From contig NZ_JPVN01000007.1 of NCBI RefSeq assembly GCF_000772945.1, positions 117,320-181,319 on the forward strand: 64,000 nucleotides of DNA. Reading direction: 5' to 3'. This document shows, piece after piece, positions 7,694 through 15,031 of this stretch. The DNA comes from Ureibacillus manganicus DSM 26584. GTDB taxonomy: Bacteria; Bacillota; Bacilli; Bacillales_A; Planococcaceae. Both the position numbers and the translations under genes were made by a program. Position 1 is the first letter of the stretch; every line of letters starts with the position of its first letter. A model generated the notes under the pieces. It worked only from the letters and a program-made list of their open reading frames with translations. It was not told the origin of the DNA and did not search any database.

Positions 7694-9439
7694 ATGCTTT
7701 ATACAATTGTAAAACAGAATTCATATCAGGATTCAGTTAACTTAATGCTTCTTACAAACAAAATTTCTACTATGGAAGGCATTAACAAAGTTCAAGTTAT
7801 GATGGGAACTCCTGCGAACAAGGATATCTTCAAAGGTTCAGGTCTTTATACTGAGGAGCTTGAAGGCGCTGCTTCAAACGATATGTGTATCGTTGTTGAC
7901 ACTGACTCAGAAGAAAAAATTCAAGAAGTACTTGATGAAGTAGATAACTATTTAAATAACCAAGCTATTGCAGGTAGCAAAGAAGCTTTCGAAACTGTTC
8001 GTTCTTGGGATAAAGCAACAAAAGCTTTACCAGGTGCAAACTTAGCAATTATCTCTACACCTGGACAATATGCTGCAGAAGAAGCTGAAAAGGCTATTGA
8101 TCGTGATATGCACGTATTAATTTTCAGTGACAACGTAACTGTTGAAGATGAGCGTCGTATTAAAGAAAAAGCACATGACAAAGGTCTATTAGTAATGGGT
8201 CCTGACTGTGGTACAGCAATCGTTTCTGGTGTACCTCTTGCATTTGCTAACGTTATGAAAACTGGAAAAATTGGTGTAATCGGTGCTTCTGGTACTGGTA
8301 TTCAAGAAGTTATTACACAAATCGACCGTTTAGGTGCTGGTATTAGCCATGCAATCGGAACTGGTGGACGTGACTTAAACGATAAAATCGGTGCTATTAC
8401 AATGTTAGATGGTATTAAAGCATTAGCACAAAATAGCCAAACTGAAGTTATTACATTAATTTCTAAGCCACCTGCAAAAGAAGTACGTGACCAAGTAGTT
8501 CAATTACTACAAAGTCTTTCAAAACCAGTAGTAGCAATCTTCCTTGGTGAAGACCCACACAACCATGAAGGTAATGTTTACTATGCAAATACTCTTGAAG
8601 AAACAGCTGCAATTGCTGTTGATCTTGTAAGAGGCAACGAAGTTAAACCAAACTACAACACTTTACAAGGTGAAGTACCAAGCGTTGAGCTAAAACCTGA
8701 ACAAAAAACAATTAAAGCTCTATATTCAGGTGGAACTTTAGGATATGAAGCAGCTACTCTTATTGCTAGAGGCCTAAACTATGATAATTCAGGTGCTCAC
8801 GAAGAAGGTTACTTATTAAGTACTGACGGATTTGAAGTAATCGACCTTGGAGATGATATTTATACTCAAGGTAAACCACACCCAATGATTGACCCTGATA
8901 CAAGAATTCAATACTTCCAAAAAGCAGCTCAAGATGAGTCTACTGCAGTTATTCTTTTTGATGTTGTTCTTGGATATGGTTCTCATGAAGATATGGCTAG
9001 TGCATTAATTCCTGGAATTGAAAAAATCCAAAAAGAAGCACAAGCAAATGGCAAAAACATTTACTTTGTTGCAACTGTATGTGGTACTGACCAAGATCCA
9101 CAAGGAATTGATGATCAAAAAGCTAAATTACAAAAAGCGGGAGTAATTATCCGTGACAGTAACAACCAAGCAGTATTAACTTCTTTAGCTATGTTAGACA
9201 TGCAAATTGAAGAAGTACAAAAAGAAGTAGTTGCTGGTACTGAAGTAGCAAAAGTAGATGTAACAGTTTCTGAAGCAATCGAAAGATTATTAACTGAAAA
9301 ACCAAACGTTGTTAACGTAGGGTTAAAGAAATTTACTGAAGCAATTACTTCAACAGGTGGAAGAGTTGTTCAATACGATTGGCGTCCAGTTGCTGGCGGT
9401 AACCCAAGAATGCGTAAAATTTTAAGTTTACTAAAATAA
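7694..9439 (+). CDS. fdrA: FdrA / AllF, oxamate carbamoyltransferase subunit
   Basis: A 581-residue protein of the FdrA family, which resembles the alpha and beta chains of succinyl-CoA synthetase fused end to end. Diagnostic stretches are VMMGTPANKDIF, MGPDCGTAIVSG, GVIGASGTGIQE and, in the second half, LYSGGTLGYEA, DLGDDIYTQGKPHPMIDP and WRPVAGGNPRMRK. In E. coli the fdrA, ylbE and ylbF products have been assigned as oxamate carbamoyltransferase (AllFGH), which converts oxalurate and phosphate to oxamate and carbamoyl phosphate. ATG 7694 was chosen because GAGGTG sits 9 bases upstream; GTG 7682 lies inside that site. Two stem-loops separate it from ylbE. Confidence 0.92.
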   Translation: MLYTIVKQNSYQDSVNLMLLTNKISTMEGINKVQVMMGTPANKDIFKGSGLYTEELEGAASNDMCIVVDTDSEEKIQEVLDEVDNYLNNQAIAGSKEAFETVRSWDKATKALPGANLAIISTPGQYAAEEAEKAIDRDMHVLIFSDNVTVEDERRIKEKAHDKGLLVMGPDCGTAIVSGVPLAFANVMKTGKIGVIGASGTGIQEVITQIDRLGAGISHAIGTGGRDLNDKIGAITMLDGIKALAQNSQTEVITLISKPPAKEVRDQVVQLLQSLSKPVVAIFLGEDPHNHEGNVYYANTLEETAAIAVDLVRGNEVKPNYNTLQGEVPSVELKPEQKTIKALYSGGTLGYEAATLIARGLNYDNSGAHEEGYLLSTDGFEVIDLGDDIYTQGKPHPMIDPDTRIQYFQKAAQDESTAVILFDVVLGYGSHEDMASALIPGIEKIQKEAQANGKNIYFVATVCGTDQDPQGIDDQKAKLQKAGVIIRDSNNQAVLTSLAMLDMQIEEVQKEVVAGTEVAKVDVTVSEAIERLLTEKPNVVNVGLKKFTEAITSTGGRVVQYDWRPVAGGNPRMRKILSLLK

Positions 9440-9488
9440 TTTCGAATTCTAAAACTTCTACTTTAAACCCTTAAAAAAAGTCATAACT

Positions 9489-9518
9489 CACAAAAGGTGG
9501 TGTTCTTCACCTTTTGTG
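9489..9518 (+). promoter_or_regulatory. Perfect 11-bp stem-loop between fdrA and ylbE
   Basis: CACAAAAGGTG and CACCTTTTGTG enclose an 8-base loop. No T-run follows, so it is not a standard terminator. It may stabilise or process the mRNA between two subunits of one enzyme. Confidence 0.6.
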
Positions 9519-9539
9519 GCAGATCGACTCTGTAAAATT

Positions 9540-9563
9540 AGGTCGATAAAAAAATATCGATCT
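9540..9563 (+). promoter_or_regulatory. Second stem-loop between fdrA and ylbE
   Basis: AGGTCGATA pairs with TATCGATCT (one G-U pair) around a loop of six A residues. It lies 21 bases after the first hairpin and about 75 bases before the ylbE start. Confidence 0.5.
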
Positions 9564-9638
9564 TGTACATAGGGGATAATCTTTGAAGTCGGATGGTTGT
9601 AAAAAATTGGAATTAATGAATGTTCAGGAGGAATTATA

Positions 9639-10913
9639 ATGTACGGACAATATAAAACAATTGATGAAGCAAACAGAGCGGTTATCGATAAAGTTGTATC
9701 AAGTTCTCCATTTTTAGTGGATGTTGTTCCAGCTAAATCTGTTATTGAAGAACTAAATGGTAAAGTAATATTACACGCAGGTCCACCGATTAAATGGGAA
9801 AACATGACTAGCCCAATGCAAGGTTCTTGTGTAGGTGCAACTTTATTTGAAGGTTGGGCAAATGATGCTGATGAAGCACGTAAAATGTTAGAAAATGGCG
9901 AAATTGAGTTTATCCCATGTCACCATGTAAACGCAGTAGGACCAATGGGTGGTATAACTTCTGGAAGCATGCCTGTACTTGTTGTAGAAAATCGTGACGG
10001 TGGAAACCGTGCTTATTGTACTATGAACGAAGGGATCGGAGCAGTATTACGTTTCGGCGCATATTCTGACGATGTTATCAACCGTTTAAAATGGTTCAGA
10101 GATATTTTAGGACCAACTATTGCAAAAGCACTTAAAGTTAAAGGCGATGGCTTAAACGTTAACGTTGCTATGGCAAAAGCAATTACTATGGGTGATGAGT
10201 TCCACCAACGTAATATTGCTGGTTCTCTTATTTTCTTAAAAGATATTACTCCATACATCTTACAAACTGATGTAAATGAAAAAGACAAACTAGACGTTAT
10301 TCAATTCTTAGCAGATACTGACCAATTCTTCTTAAATATTGCAATGGCTACTGGTAAAGTAGTAATGGATACAGCTAGACAAATTCAACATGGTACAGTT
10401 GTAACTGCAATGTGCCGTAACGGTTATGAATTCGGTATCCGTATTGCAGGAATGGGTGACGAATGGTTTACAGCACCAGTTAACACACCTCAAGGTTTAT
10501 TCTTTACAGGATATGATCAAGATATGGCTTGTCCTGACATGGGGGATAGTGCAATTACTGAAACATTTGGTGTTGGTGGATTCGCTATGATCGCAGCTCC
10601 TGGTGTTACTCGTTTCGTTGGTGCAGGTGGTATGGACGATGCAGTAACTACAAGTAACGAAATGATGGAAATCTGTATTGATCACAATCCAAACTTCTCA
10701 ATTCCAACATGGGATTTCCAAGGCGCTACTCTTGGAATCGACGCAAGAAAAGTTGTTGAAACAGGTATCGAACCAATTATCAACACAGGTATTGCACATA
10801 AAGAAGCAGGCGTTGGTCAAATCGGTGCAGGTACTGTACGTGCTCCATTAGCATGTTTCGAAAAAGCAATTGAAGCTTATGCTGTAAAACTTGGTCTAAT
10901 TGACCCACAATAA
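9639..10913 (+). CDS. ylbE: YlbE / AllG, DUF1116 oxamate carbamoyltransferase subunit
   Basis: A 424-residue DUF1116 protein, close to the E. coli YlbE length. The order of recognisable blocks is GPPIKWENMTSPMQGSC, HHVNAVGPMGGITSGSMP, AMCRNGYEFGIRI and the C-terminal GVGQIGAGTVRAPLACF. In E. coli it is one of three proteins needed for oxamate carbamoyltransferase; the role here follows from family and context. ATG 9639 has an excellent CAGGAGGAATTATA leader. The next gene begins on the base after its stop codon, so translation is probably coupled. Confidence 0.9.
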   Translation: MYGQYKTIDEANRAVIDKVVSSSPFLVDVVPAKSVIEELNGKVILHAGPPIKWENMTSPMQGSCVGATLFEGWANDADEARKMLENGEIEFIPCHHVNAVGPMGGITSGSMPVLVVENRDGGNRAYCTMNEGIGAVLRFGAYSDDVINRLKWFRDILGPTIAKALKVKGDGLNVNVAMAKAITMGDEFHQRNIAGSLIFLKDITPYILQTDVNEKDKLDVIQFLADTDQFFLNIAMATGKVVMDTARQIQHGTVVTAMCRNGYEFGIRIAGMGDEWFTAPVNTPQGLFFTGYDQDMACPDMGDSAITETFGVGGFAMIAAPGVTRFVGAGGMDDAVTTSNEMMEICIDHNPNFSIPTWDFQGATLGIDARKVVETGIEPIINTGIAHKEAGVGQIGAGTVRAPLACFEKAIEAYAVKLGLIDPQ

Positions 10914-11828
10914 ATGAATAATCATACTCTTTTTGGAGAGGGATATAGTTATCTAATTCCTCTCCTTCTTTTTAAAAAAGAGAAGGCATTTGTTCATAGT
11001 CGTTTCACAAATGGCTTCAATATCAAAATGGGGGATTCTCTCATTTTTATCGGAACGACGAAAAACGGCCAACTTCCATTTGGAATCCATCTCCCTGAAT
11101 ATGATACTGCATTAGCAGTTACCTCAGTGAACAACGGTGAAGCTGTTCAATGGAATGAAAAAACGAATTCCATCGAATTTTATAACTTTGCGATTAGCTT
11201 GAACAAAGCAAATCCGTATAAAAATGAACTAATAAAATTAAAAAGTATAGAAATATTTGTAAGCAGCATTAACCAATTTAAATCCCAGTTAATGGAATTA
11301 GATGAACGCACTGGATTGGATGTCTTTATCAGAGATTTTATAAACGAGTTTCAAGTAAATAATAATCATAATCTAAGTGGTATTGATTTGTATTTGAACT
11401 TATTAATAAAATCGGCGATAACAAGTGATGAGCAAATGATGGACAAAGCATTTCGATACTTCCTAGGAAGAGGTAATGGCCTTACTCCATCAGGAGACGA
11501 TATGGTTGTTGGATTACTTGCATTTGATGCTGTATCGCATTTCTTATCCCCCAGGTTTTATGAAAAACTTTCTGAACTAATAGAAGGTGAGTCCATTACA
11601 ACTGATGTGGCAAGAGAATATTTGCGATATGCACTAAAACATGAGTTCAGCTCAACCGTTTCTAATATGGTCAATACACTTGCTAGCGGGGATACCGCTA
11701 AATTTGACATGAATTTCAAGGACTTGCTTGGAGTTGGACATAGCTCGGGACTCGATACATTATTTGGTATACTAATTGGTATGCTCACTTTTGAAACGAT
11801 AAATAATACAACAGAAACTAATTTTTAA
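10914..11828 (+). CDS. ylbF: YlbF / AllH, DUF2877 oxamate carbamoyltransferase subunit
   Basis: A 304-residue DUF2877 protein recognised by the central GRGNGLTPSGDDMVVGLLAF block (near residues 187-206) and a C-terminal GVGHSSGLDTLFGI segment. E. coli YlbF (AllH) is a little shorter. It is the third component of the oxalurate-cleaving system. No good ribosome site precedes ATG 10914. The start abuts the ylbE stop (TAAATG), so translation most likely depends on ribosomes finishing ylbE. arcC follows after 11 bp. Confidence 0.88.
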   Translation: MNNHTLFGEGYSYLIPLLLFKKEKAFVHSRFTNGFNIKMGDSLIFIGTTKNGQLPFGIHLPEYDTALAVTSVNNGEAVQWNEKTNSIEFYNFAISLNKANPYKNELIKLKSIEIFVSSINQFKSQLMELDERTGLDVFIRDFINEFQVNNNHNLSGIDLYLNLLIKSAITSDEQMMDKAFRYFLGRGNGLTPSGDDMVVGLLAFDAVSHFLSPRFYEKLSELIEGESITTDVAREYLRYALKHEFSSTVSNMVNTLASGDTAKFDMNFKDLLGVGHSSGLDTLFGILIGMLTFETINNTTETNF

Positions 11829-11839
11829 GGAGTGTTAAT

Positions 11840-12775
11840 ATGAGCAAAATCGTTCTAGCGATCGGTGGAAATGCCATCATCAAAGAAGGACAAAAAGGTA
11901 CAATTGAAGAACAACAACAAAACCTTGTTGAAAGTGCTGGACCAGTACTTGATTTAATGGAACAAGGACATACAGTTGTAATTACTCACGGTAACGGACC
12001 ACAAGTTGGTAATACGTTAATCAGAGGGGAAATGGCGAAATCAGTTATCCCTGAATATCCTTTACATGTTTATGGTGCAGAAACACAAGGTAACATCGGA
12101 TATTTAATCCAACAAATCTTTAAAAATGAAATGGTTAAACGTAATATCAACAAAACAATTGCGACAGTTGTTACTCAGTCAGTTGTATCTTCTGATGATC
12201 CAGCTTTCCAAAGCCCAACAAAACCAATTGGACCATTCTATTCTGAAGAAGATATGGAGAAAATCGTTGCTGAACGTAACTTAACATTCGTTGAAGATGC
12301 TGGTCGTGGATACCGACGCGTTGTTGCATCGCCAAAACCAGTAAGAATTGTTGAGAAAGAAGCAATTGAAACATTGCTAAATAACGGGATTTCTGTTGTT
12401 TCTACTGGTGGCGGTGGTATTCCAGTTATCGAAAACAACGGTAAACTCGAAGGTATTGAAGCTGTAATCGATAAAGATTTCGCGAGTGCATTACTCGCTG
12501 CTGAAATTAACGCAGACTTCTTATTCATCTTAACGGGTGTAGAACAAGTTGCTATTAACTTCGGTAAACCAAATCAAGAAAATTTAGCTGAAATGACAGT
12601 TGAAGATGCTCTTCGTTATATGGAAGAAGGTCAATTCCCTAAAGGAAGTATGGGACCAAAAATTGAAGCTGCAATTCTTTTCCTACAAAAAGGCGGAAAA
12701 AATGTTATCATTACTTCAATTGACAAACTTCAAGATGCAGTAGAAGGAAAAACTGGTACTCGAATTGTTCAATAA
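11840..12775 (+). CDS. arcC: Catabolic carbamate kinase (AllK-like)
   Basis: Transfers phosphate from carbamoyl phosphate to ADP, giving ATP and carbamate, and so ends the ureide pathway with energy conservation. The 311-residue amino-acid-kinase-fold protein starts MSKIVLAIGGNAIIKEGQ and shows VITHGNGPQVGN, RRVVASPKP, VSTGGGGIPV and KGSMGPKIEAA, all standard for ArcC. AAGGAG precedes ATG 11840. As the last gene of the fdrA operon it corresponds to E. coli ybcF (allK). No ornithine carbamoyltransferase or arginine deiminase lies nearby, which supports a ureide role rather than arginine fermentation. Confidence 0.94.
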   Translation: MSKIVLAIGGNAIIKEGQKGTIEEQQQNLVESAGPVLDLMEQGHTVVITHGNGPQVGNTLIRGEMAKSVIPEYPLHVYGAETQGNIGYLIQQIFKNEMVKRNINKTIATVVTQSVVSSDDPAFQSPTKPIGPFYSEEDMEKIVAERNLTFVEDAGRGYRRVVASPKPVRIVEKEAIETLLNNGISVVSTGGGGIPVIENNGKLEGIEAVIDKDFASALLAAEINADFLFILTGVEQVAINFGKPNQENLAEMTVEDALRYMEEGQFPKGSMGPKIEAAILFLQKGGKNVIITSIDKLQDAVEGKTGTRIVQ

Positions 12776-12813
12776 TTAAAAAAGCAAGCTAGGTTTGTCC
12801 TAAACTATTAATG

Positions 12814-12860
12814 AAAAGTACCTCTAATGTAGTATCGCTACTTTAGAGGTACTTTTTTTT
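12814..12860 (+). terminator. Terminator closing the ureide island
   Basis: A long stem, AAGTACCTCTAA paired with TTAGAGGTACTT and extended by GTAG/CTAC, ends in eight T residues. Confidence 0.92.
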
Positions 12861-12886
12861 ATTTATATGAAAAATAAAAAAATCTG

Positions 12887-13288
12887 TTAACGCCAGCGCA
12901 AAACAACTAATAATTGGCAGCATTTAGATCTGAATTCTAATCTAATCCCATCAGGATTAAAGTAAACTTCTATTTGTGAAGTAACACCATTTGAACGAAT
13001 TAACCGCTTAACTTCTTCTCGATTAGAATGTTGCGCTGCATCCATTACTTTTGTACTGAAATCTTTTGAAGTTGAAAACATTTCAACTACTTTATTAGCA
13101 TCACTCATTAGCTTTTGAGTTTCCTTAGCGGATTCGTGTAAAAGAGTAGTATCGACTGGAGGCAATTGGCTACGCTGGGCGGTCTGATATAAAAGATGAG
13201 GGTTAACAGTAATAGGTGCTTGAACTATGTGATTAGCAGGATTTTGATAAAAGAAATTGTGTGGATGTGGCTGTTGAAAAAAATACAT
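12887..13288 (-). CDS. Conserved hypothetical, possible spore-coat-like protein
   Basis: I do not recognise this 133-residue protein with certainty. It starts MYFFQQPHPHNFFYQ at ATG 13288, after a very strong GGAAGGAGGT site; an upstream GTG (13306) is less likely. The N-terminal 35 residues are rich in Pro, His, Tyr, Asn and Gln, as in many small spore-coat proteins. The middle is helical (residues ~50-95). The C-terminus, FNPDGIRLEFRSKCCQLLVVLRWR overall, has a Cys-Cys pair and a basic hydrophobic end. It is a single gene on the minus strand between two plus-strand units. A spore location is inference from composition only. Confidence 0.65.
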   Translation of the reverse strand: MYFFQQPHPHNFFYQNPANHIVQAPITVNPHLLYQTAQRSQLPPVDTTLLHESAKETQKLMSDANKVVEMFSTSKDFSTKVMDAAQHSNREEVKRLIRSNGVTSQIEVYFNPDGIRLEFRSKCCQLLVVLRWR

Positions 13289-13565
13289 AAATATACCTCC
13301 TTCCACAATTGAATAACTTACTTCAAGAGTATGCCAAATTGTTTAATCTTTATGGGCAATGAACTGATTTTAAAACTTTTTGATAGTCCATAGAATGGGA
13401 CTGTTCCAATGTAGTGGTTTAAACATAAATTCAGGATTTAGATATGAAAGATAAAGTTAAATCATATTGTATAAGTAAAATACAAATTACCAAATAATAG
13501 GTGATTAATTCCGCGATTGGAAGGATCATTGTGGATAATTATTGGAGAAAAAAGGAGTGCTATCT

Positions 13566-14495
13566 ATTACAACTAAGAAGATTTTATTTTTCTGTGACCC
13601 TGGAATTGACGATTCTTTGGCAATTATGTATTCCATCCTAGATCCAGAAATTGAACTAGTTGGCATTGTAGCTAGTTATGGGAACATAACAAAGAATCTG
13701 GCTACAGCAAATGCCGCATATTTAGTGCAATTGGCTGGTAGAACTGATATTCCAGTTATACCTGGTGCATCTATGCCGGTTCAAGAAGATGAAACCTTAA
13801 GAATATATCCAGAAATTCATGGAAAGGAAGGTCTTGGTCCGATTCAACCGCCTCGTAATTTTCAATATCAAACATATCCTTTCGACATGATCCGCGTCAT
13901 CATAGAAAAATACGGGAAAGAACTTATTATAGTAGATACAGGACGTTCAACTACCTTGGCAACGGTATTTAATTTGTATCCGGAACATGTAAAAATGGTT
14001 CATTCGTTTTATATAATGGGTGGAGCATTCTTTGTTCCAGGTAATGCATCAGCGCTTGCAGAAGCAAATTTTTATGGTGATCCAACCTCAACCAATATTG
14101 TTCTAAAGAACGCACATAACCTGACTATAACTCCTTTGAACGTTACACAATATGCTGTCATTTCTGAGGCTCTAATGAAAGAAATCACTCAAAATAATAA
14201 AAGTGTTTTTGCACCTTTGATGGAACCAATATACAAATATTATTTCGATTTTTATAAAAAAAGTAACCCTGGTATTTTAGGTGCACCTATTCATGATCTT
14301 CTCACTATTATGGTAGTAAAAAATCCAACACTTGTAGATTACATACAATATGATCCAACAGTAATTGAGAGTACAGATGCAAAGGGTATGTCATATATTG
14401 ATATTCGACCAACAAGTGAAAAAGGGAAAACTAAAATTGCCGTAAATCTTCATTATGATGCATTTCTAGAAGAGTTTAAGAAAGTTGTGCTGTAA
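13566..14495 (+). CDS. Nucleoside hydrolase (IunH/RihA family)
   Basis: Hydrolyses the N-glycosidic bond of ribonucleosides. About 309 residues, with the family motif DPGIDDS near the start, HGKEGLG, the STTLATVFNLYPEHV region and GAPIHDLLTIM containing the usual C-terminal calcium aspartate. The first aspartate of the usual DxDxxxDD motif is replaced by Phe (FFCDPGIDD), while the likely catalytic Asp is kept. The Shine-Dalgarno AAAAGGAG sits 8 bases before ATT 13566, which would give MTTKKILFF; TTG 13542 and GTG 13557 are poorly placed alternatives. It may supply purine bases to the upstream ureide pathway (inference). Confidence 0.85.
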   Translation: MTTKKILFFCDPGIDDSLAIMYSILDPEIELVGIVASYGNITKNLATANAAYLVQLAGRTDIPVIPGASMPVQEDETLRIYPEIHGKEGLGPIQPPRNFQYQTYPFDMIRVIIEKYGKELIIVDTGRSTTLATVFNLYPEHVKMVHSFYIMGGAFFVPGNASALAEANFYGDPTSTNIVLKNAHNLTITPLNVTQYAVISEALMKEITQNNKSVFAPLMEPIYKYYFDFYKKSNPGILGAPIHDLLTIMVVKNPTLVDYIQYDPTVIESTDAKGMSYIDIRPTSEKGKTKIAVNLHYDAFLEEFKKVVL

Positions 14496-14511
14496 GGATT
14501 AAGAATCCTTA
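14493..14511 (+). promoter_or_regulatory. Stem-loop overlapping the nucleoside hydrolase stop codon
   Basis: TAAGGATT and AATCCTTA form a perfect 8-bp stem with an AAG loop, beginning at the stop codon. No T-run follows, so it may protect the 3' end of the mRNA rather than terminate transcription. Confidence 0.4.
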
Positions 14512-14599
14512 TGTAGAAGAATTGGTAATAAAAGTATTTACAGAAAAAATATATAATGGCATAATGTAGATATTCTAATAAAAGGGAGAGTAAGTATTT

Positions 14600-14620
14600 A
14601 TGATGCCATCTAATTGCTAA
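14600..14620 (+). CDS. Candidate leader peptide 1 (MMPSNC) of the ABC-F gene
   Basis: A six-codon ORF preceded by AAAGGGAGAG, with 11 bases between the GGGAG core and the ATG. Its start region, ATGCCATC (14603-14610), is complementary to GATGGCAT (14799-14806) further down the leader, so translating it could change the fold. Resistance ABC-F and methylase genes are often controlled by such peptides. The call rests on arrangement only. Confidence 0.45.
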   Translation: MMPSNC

Positions 14621-14654
14621 TATTAATTTATTTTAGTATTAATAGGATTTATTT

Positions 14655-14675
14655 ATGAGTGTGAAAATTGCCTAA
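14655..14675 (+). CDS. Candidate leader peptide 2 (MSVKIA) of the ABC-F gene
   Basis: A second six-codon ORF with ATAGGA 7 bases upstream. Its last codons lie in AAATTGCC (14665-14672), which pairs with GGCAATTT (14713-14720). A ribosome stalled on it would block that stem. The function is inferred from position. Confidence 0.4.
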   Translation: MSVKIA

Positions 14676-14853
14676 TTTAATTAGGTTTATTTGTTATGCT
14701 CTTTATGAATCGGGCAATTTAGAAGGATTACTTACTTAGCTAAATCTAGAATATTTATTGGTATGGGGTACTGTATCATCATTATGCACTTTTTTAATGA
14801 TGGCATTTTAATGCGTTTACCTCACCAAATTAATTCATATTCAATGACTATTT

Positions 14854-14890
14854 AGGCTGTAAGAGGATTTTTCTTCTTACGGTCTTTTTT
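14854..14890 (+). terminator. Leader terminator upstream of the ABC-F gene
   Basis: AGGCTGTAAGA pairs with TCTTACGGTCT (two G-U pairs) and is followed by TTTTTT. It lies 141 bp before the gene, so it either ends the upstream transcript or acts as the attenuator. Confidence 0.75.
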
Positions 14891-14984
14891 GTTACCTATT
14901 CTGCTAGGCACCCAAATTTTAGGACATCTCGAGTGCAAAAAATACTAGGAATTATGAAACTATAGTAAGGTCTTCTGTTAGCCC

Positions 14985-15017
14985 TTTCCATAAAAAGTGT
15001 AACTTTTACTATGGAAA
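14985..15017 (+). promoter_or_regulatory. Strong hairpin abutting the ABC-F ribosome binding site
   Basis: TTTCCATA (14985-14992) pairs with TATGGAAA (15010-15017). Inside it AAAAGT pairs with ACTTTT around a GTA loop, giving about 14 base pairs with one 2-base bulge. It ends one base before the GAGGG Shine-Dalgarno, so it may modulate translation or be a second switch element. Confidence 0.6.
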
Positions 15018-15031
15018 TGAGGGAAAAATTT

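Larger units (their letters stand above)
14603..14890 (+). promoter_or_regulatory. Structured attenuator-like leader of the ABC-F gene
   Basis: Several mutually exclusive pairings can be seen: 14603-14610 with 14799-14806 (8 bp), 14665-14672 with 14713-14720 (8 bp), and 14777-14784 with 14795-14802 (CATCATTA/TAATGATG). The last competes with the first for 14799-14802. A terminator follows at 14854-14890 and the coding region only begins at 15032. This is the layout of transcription attenuation upstream of antibiotic-responsive ABC-F genes. Confidence 0.6.
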
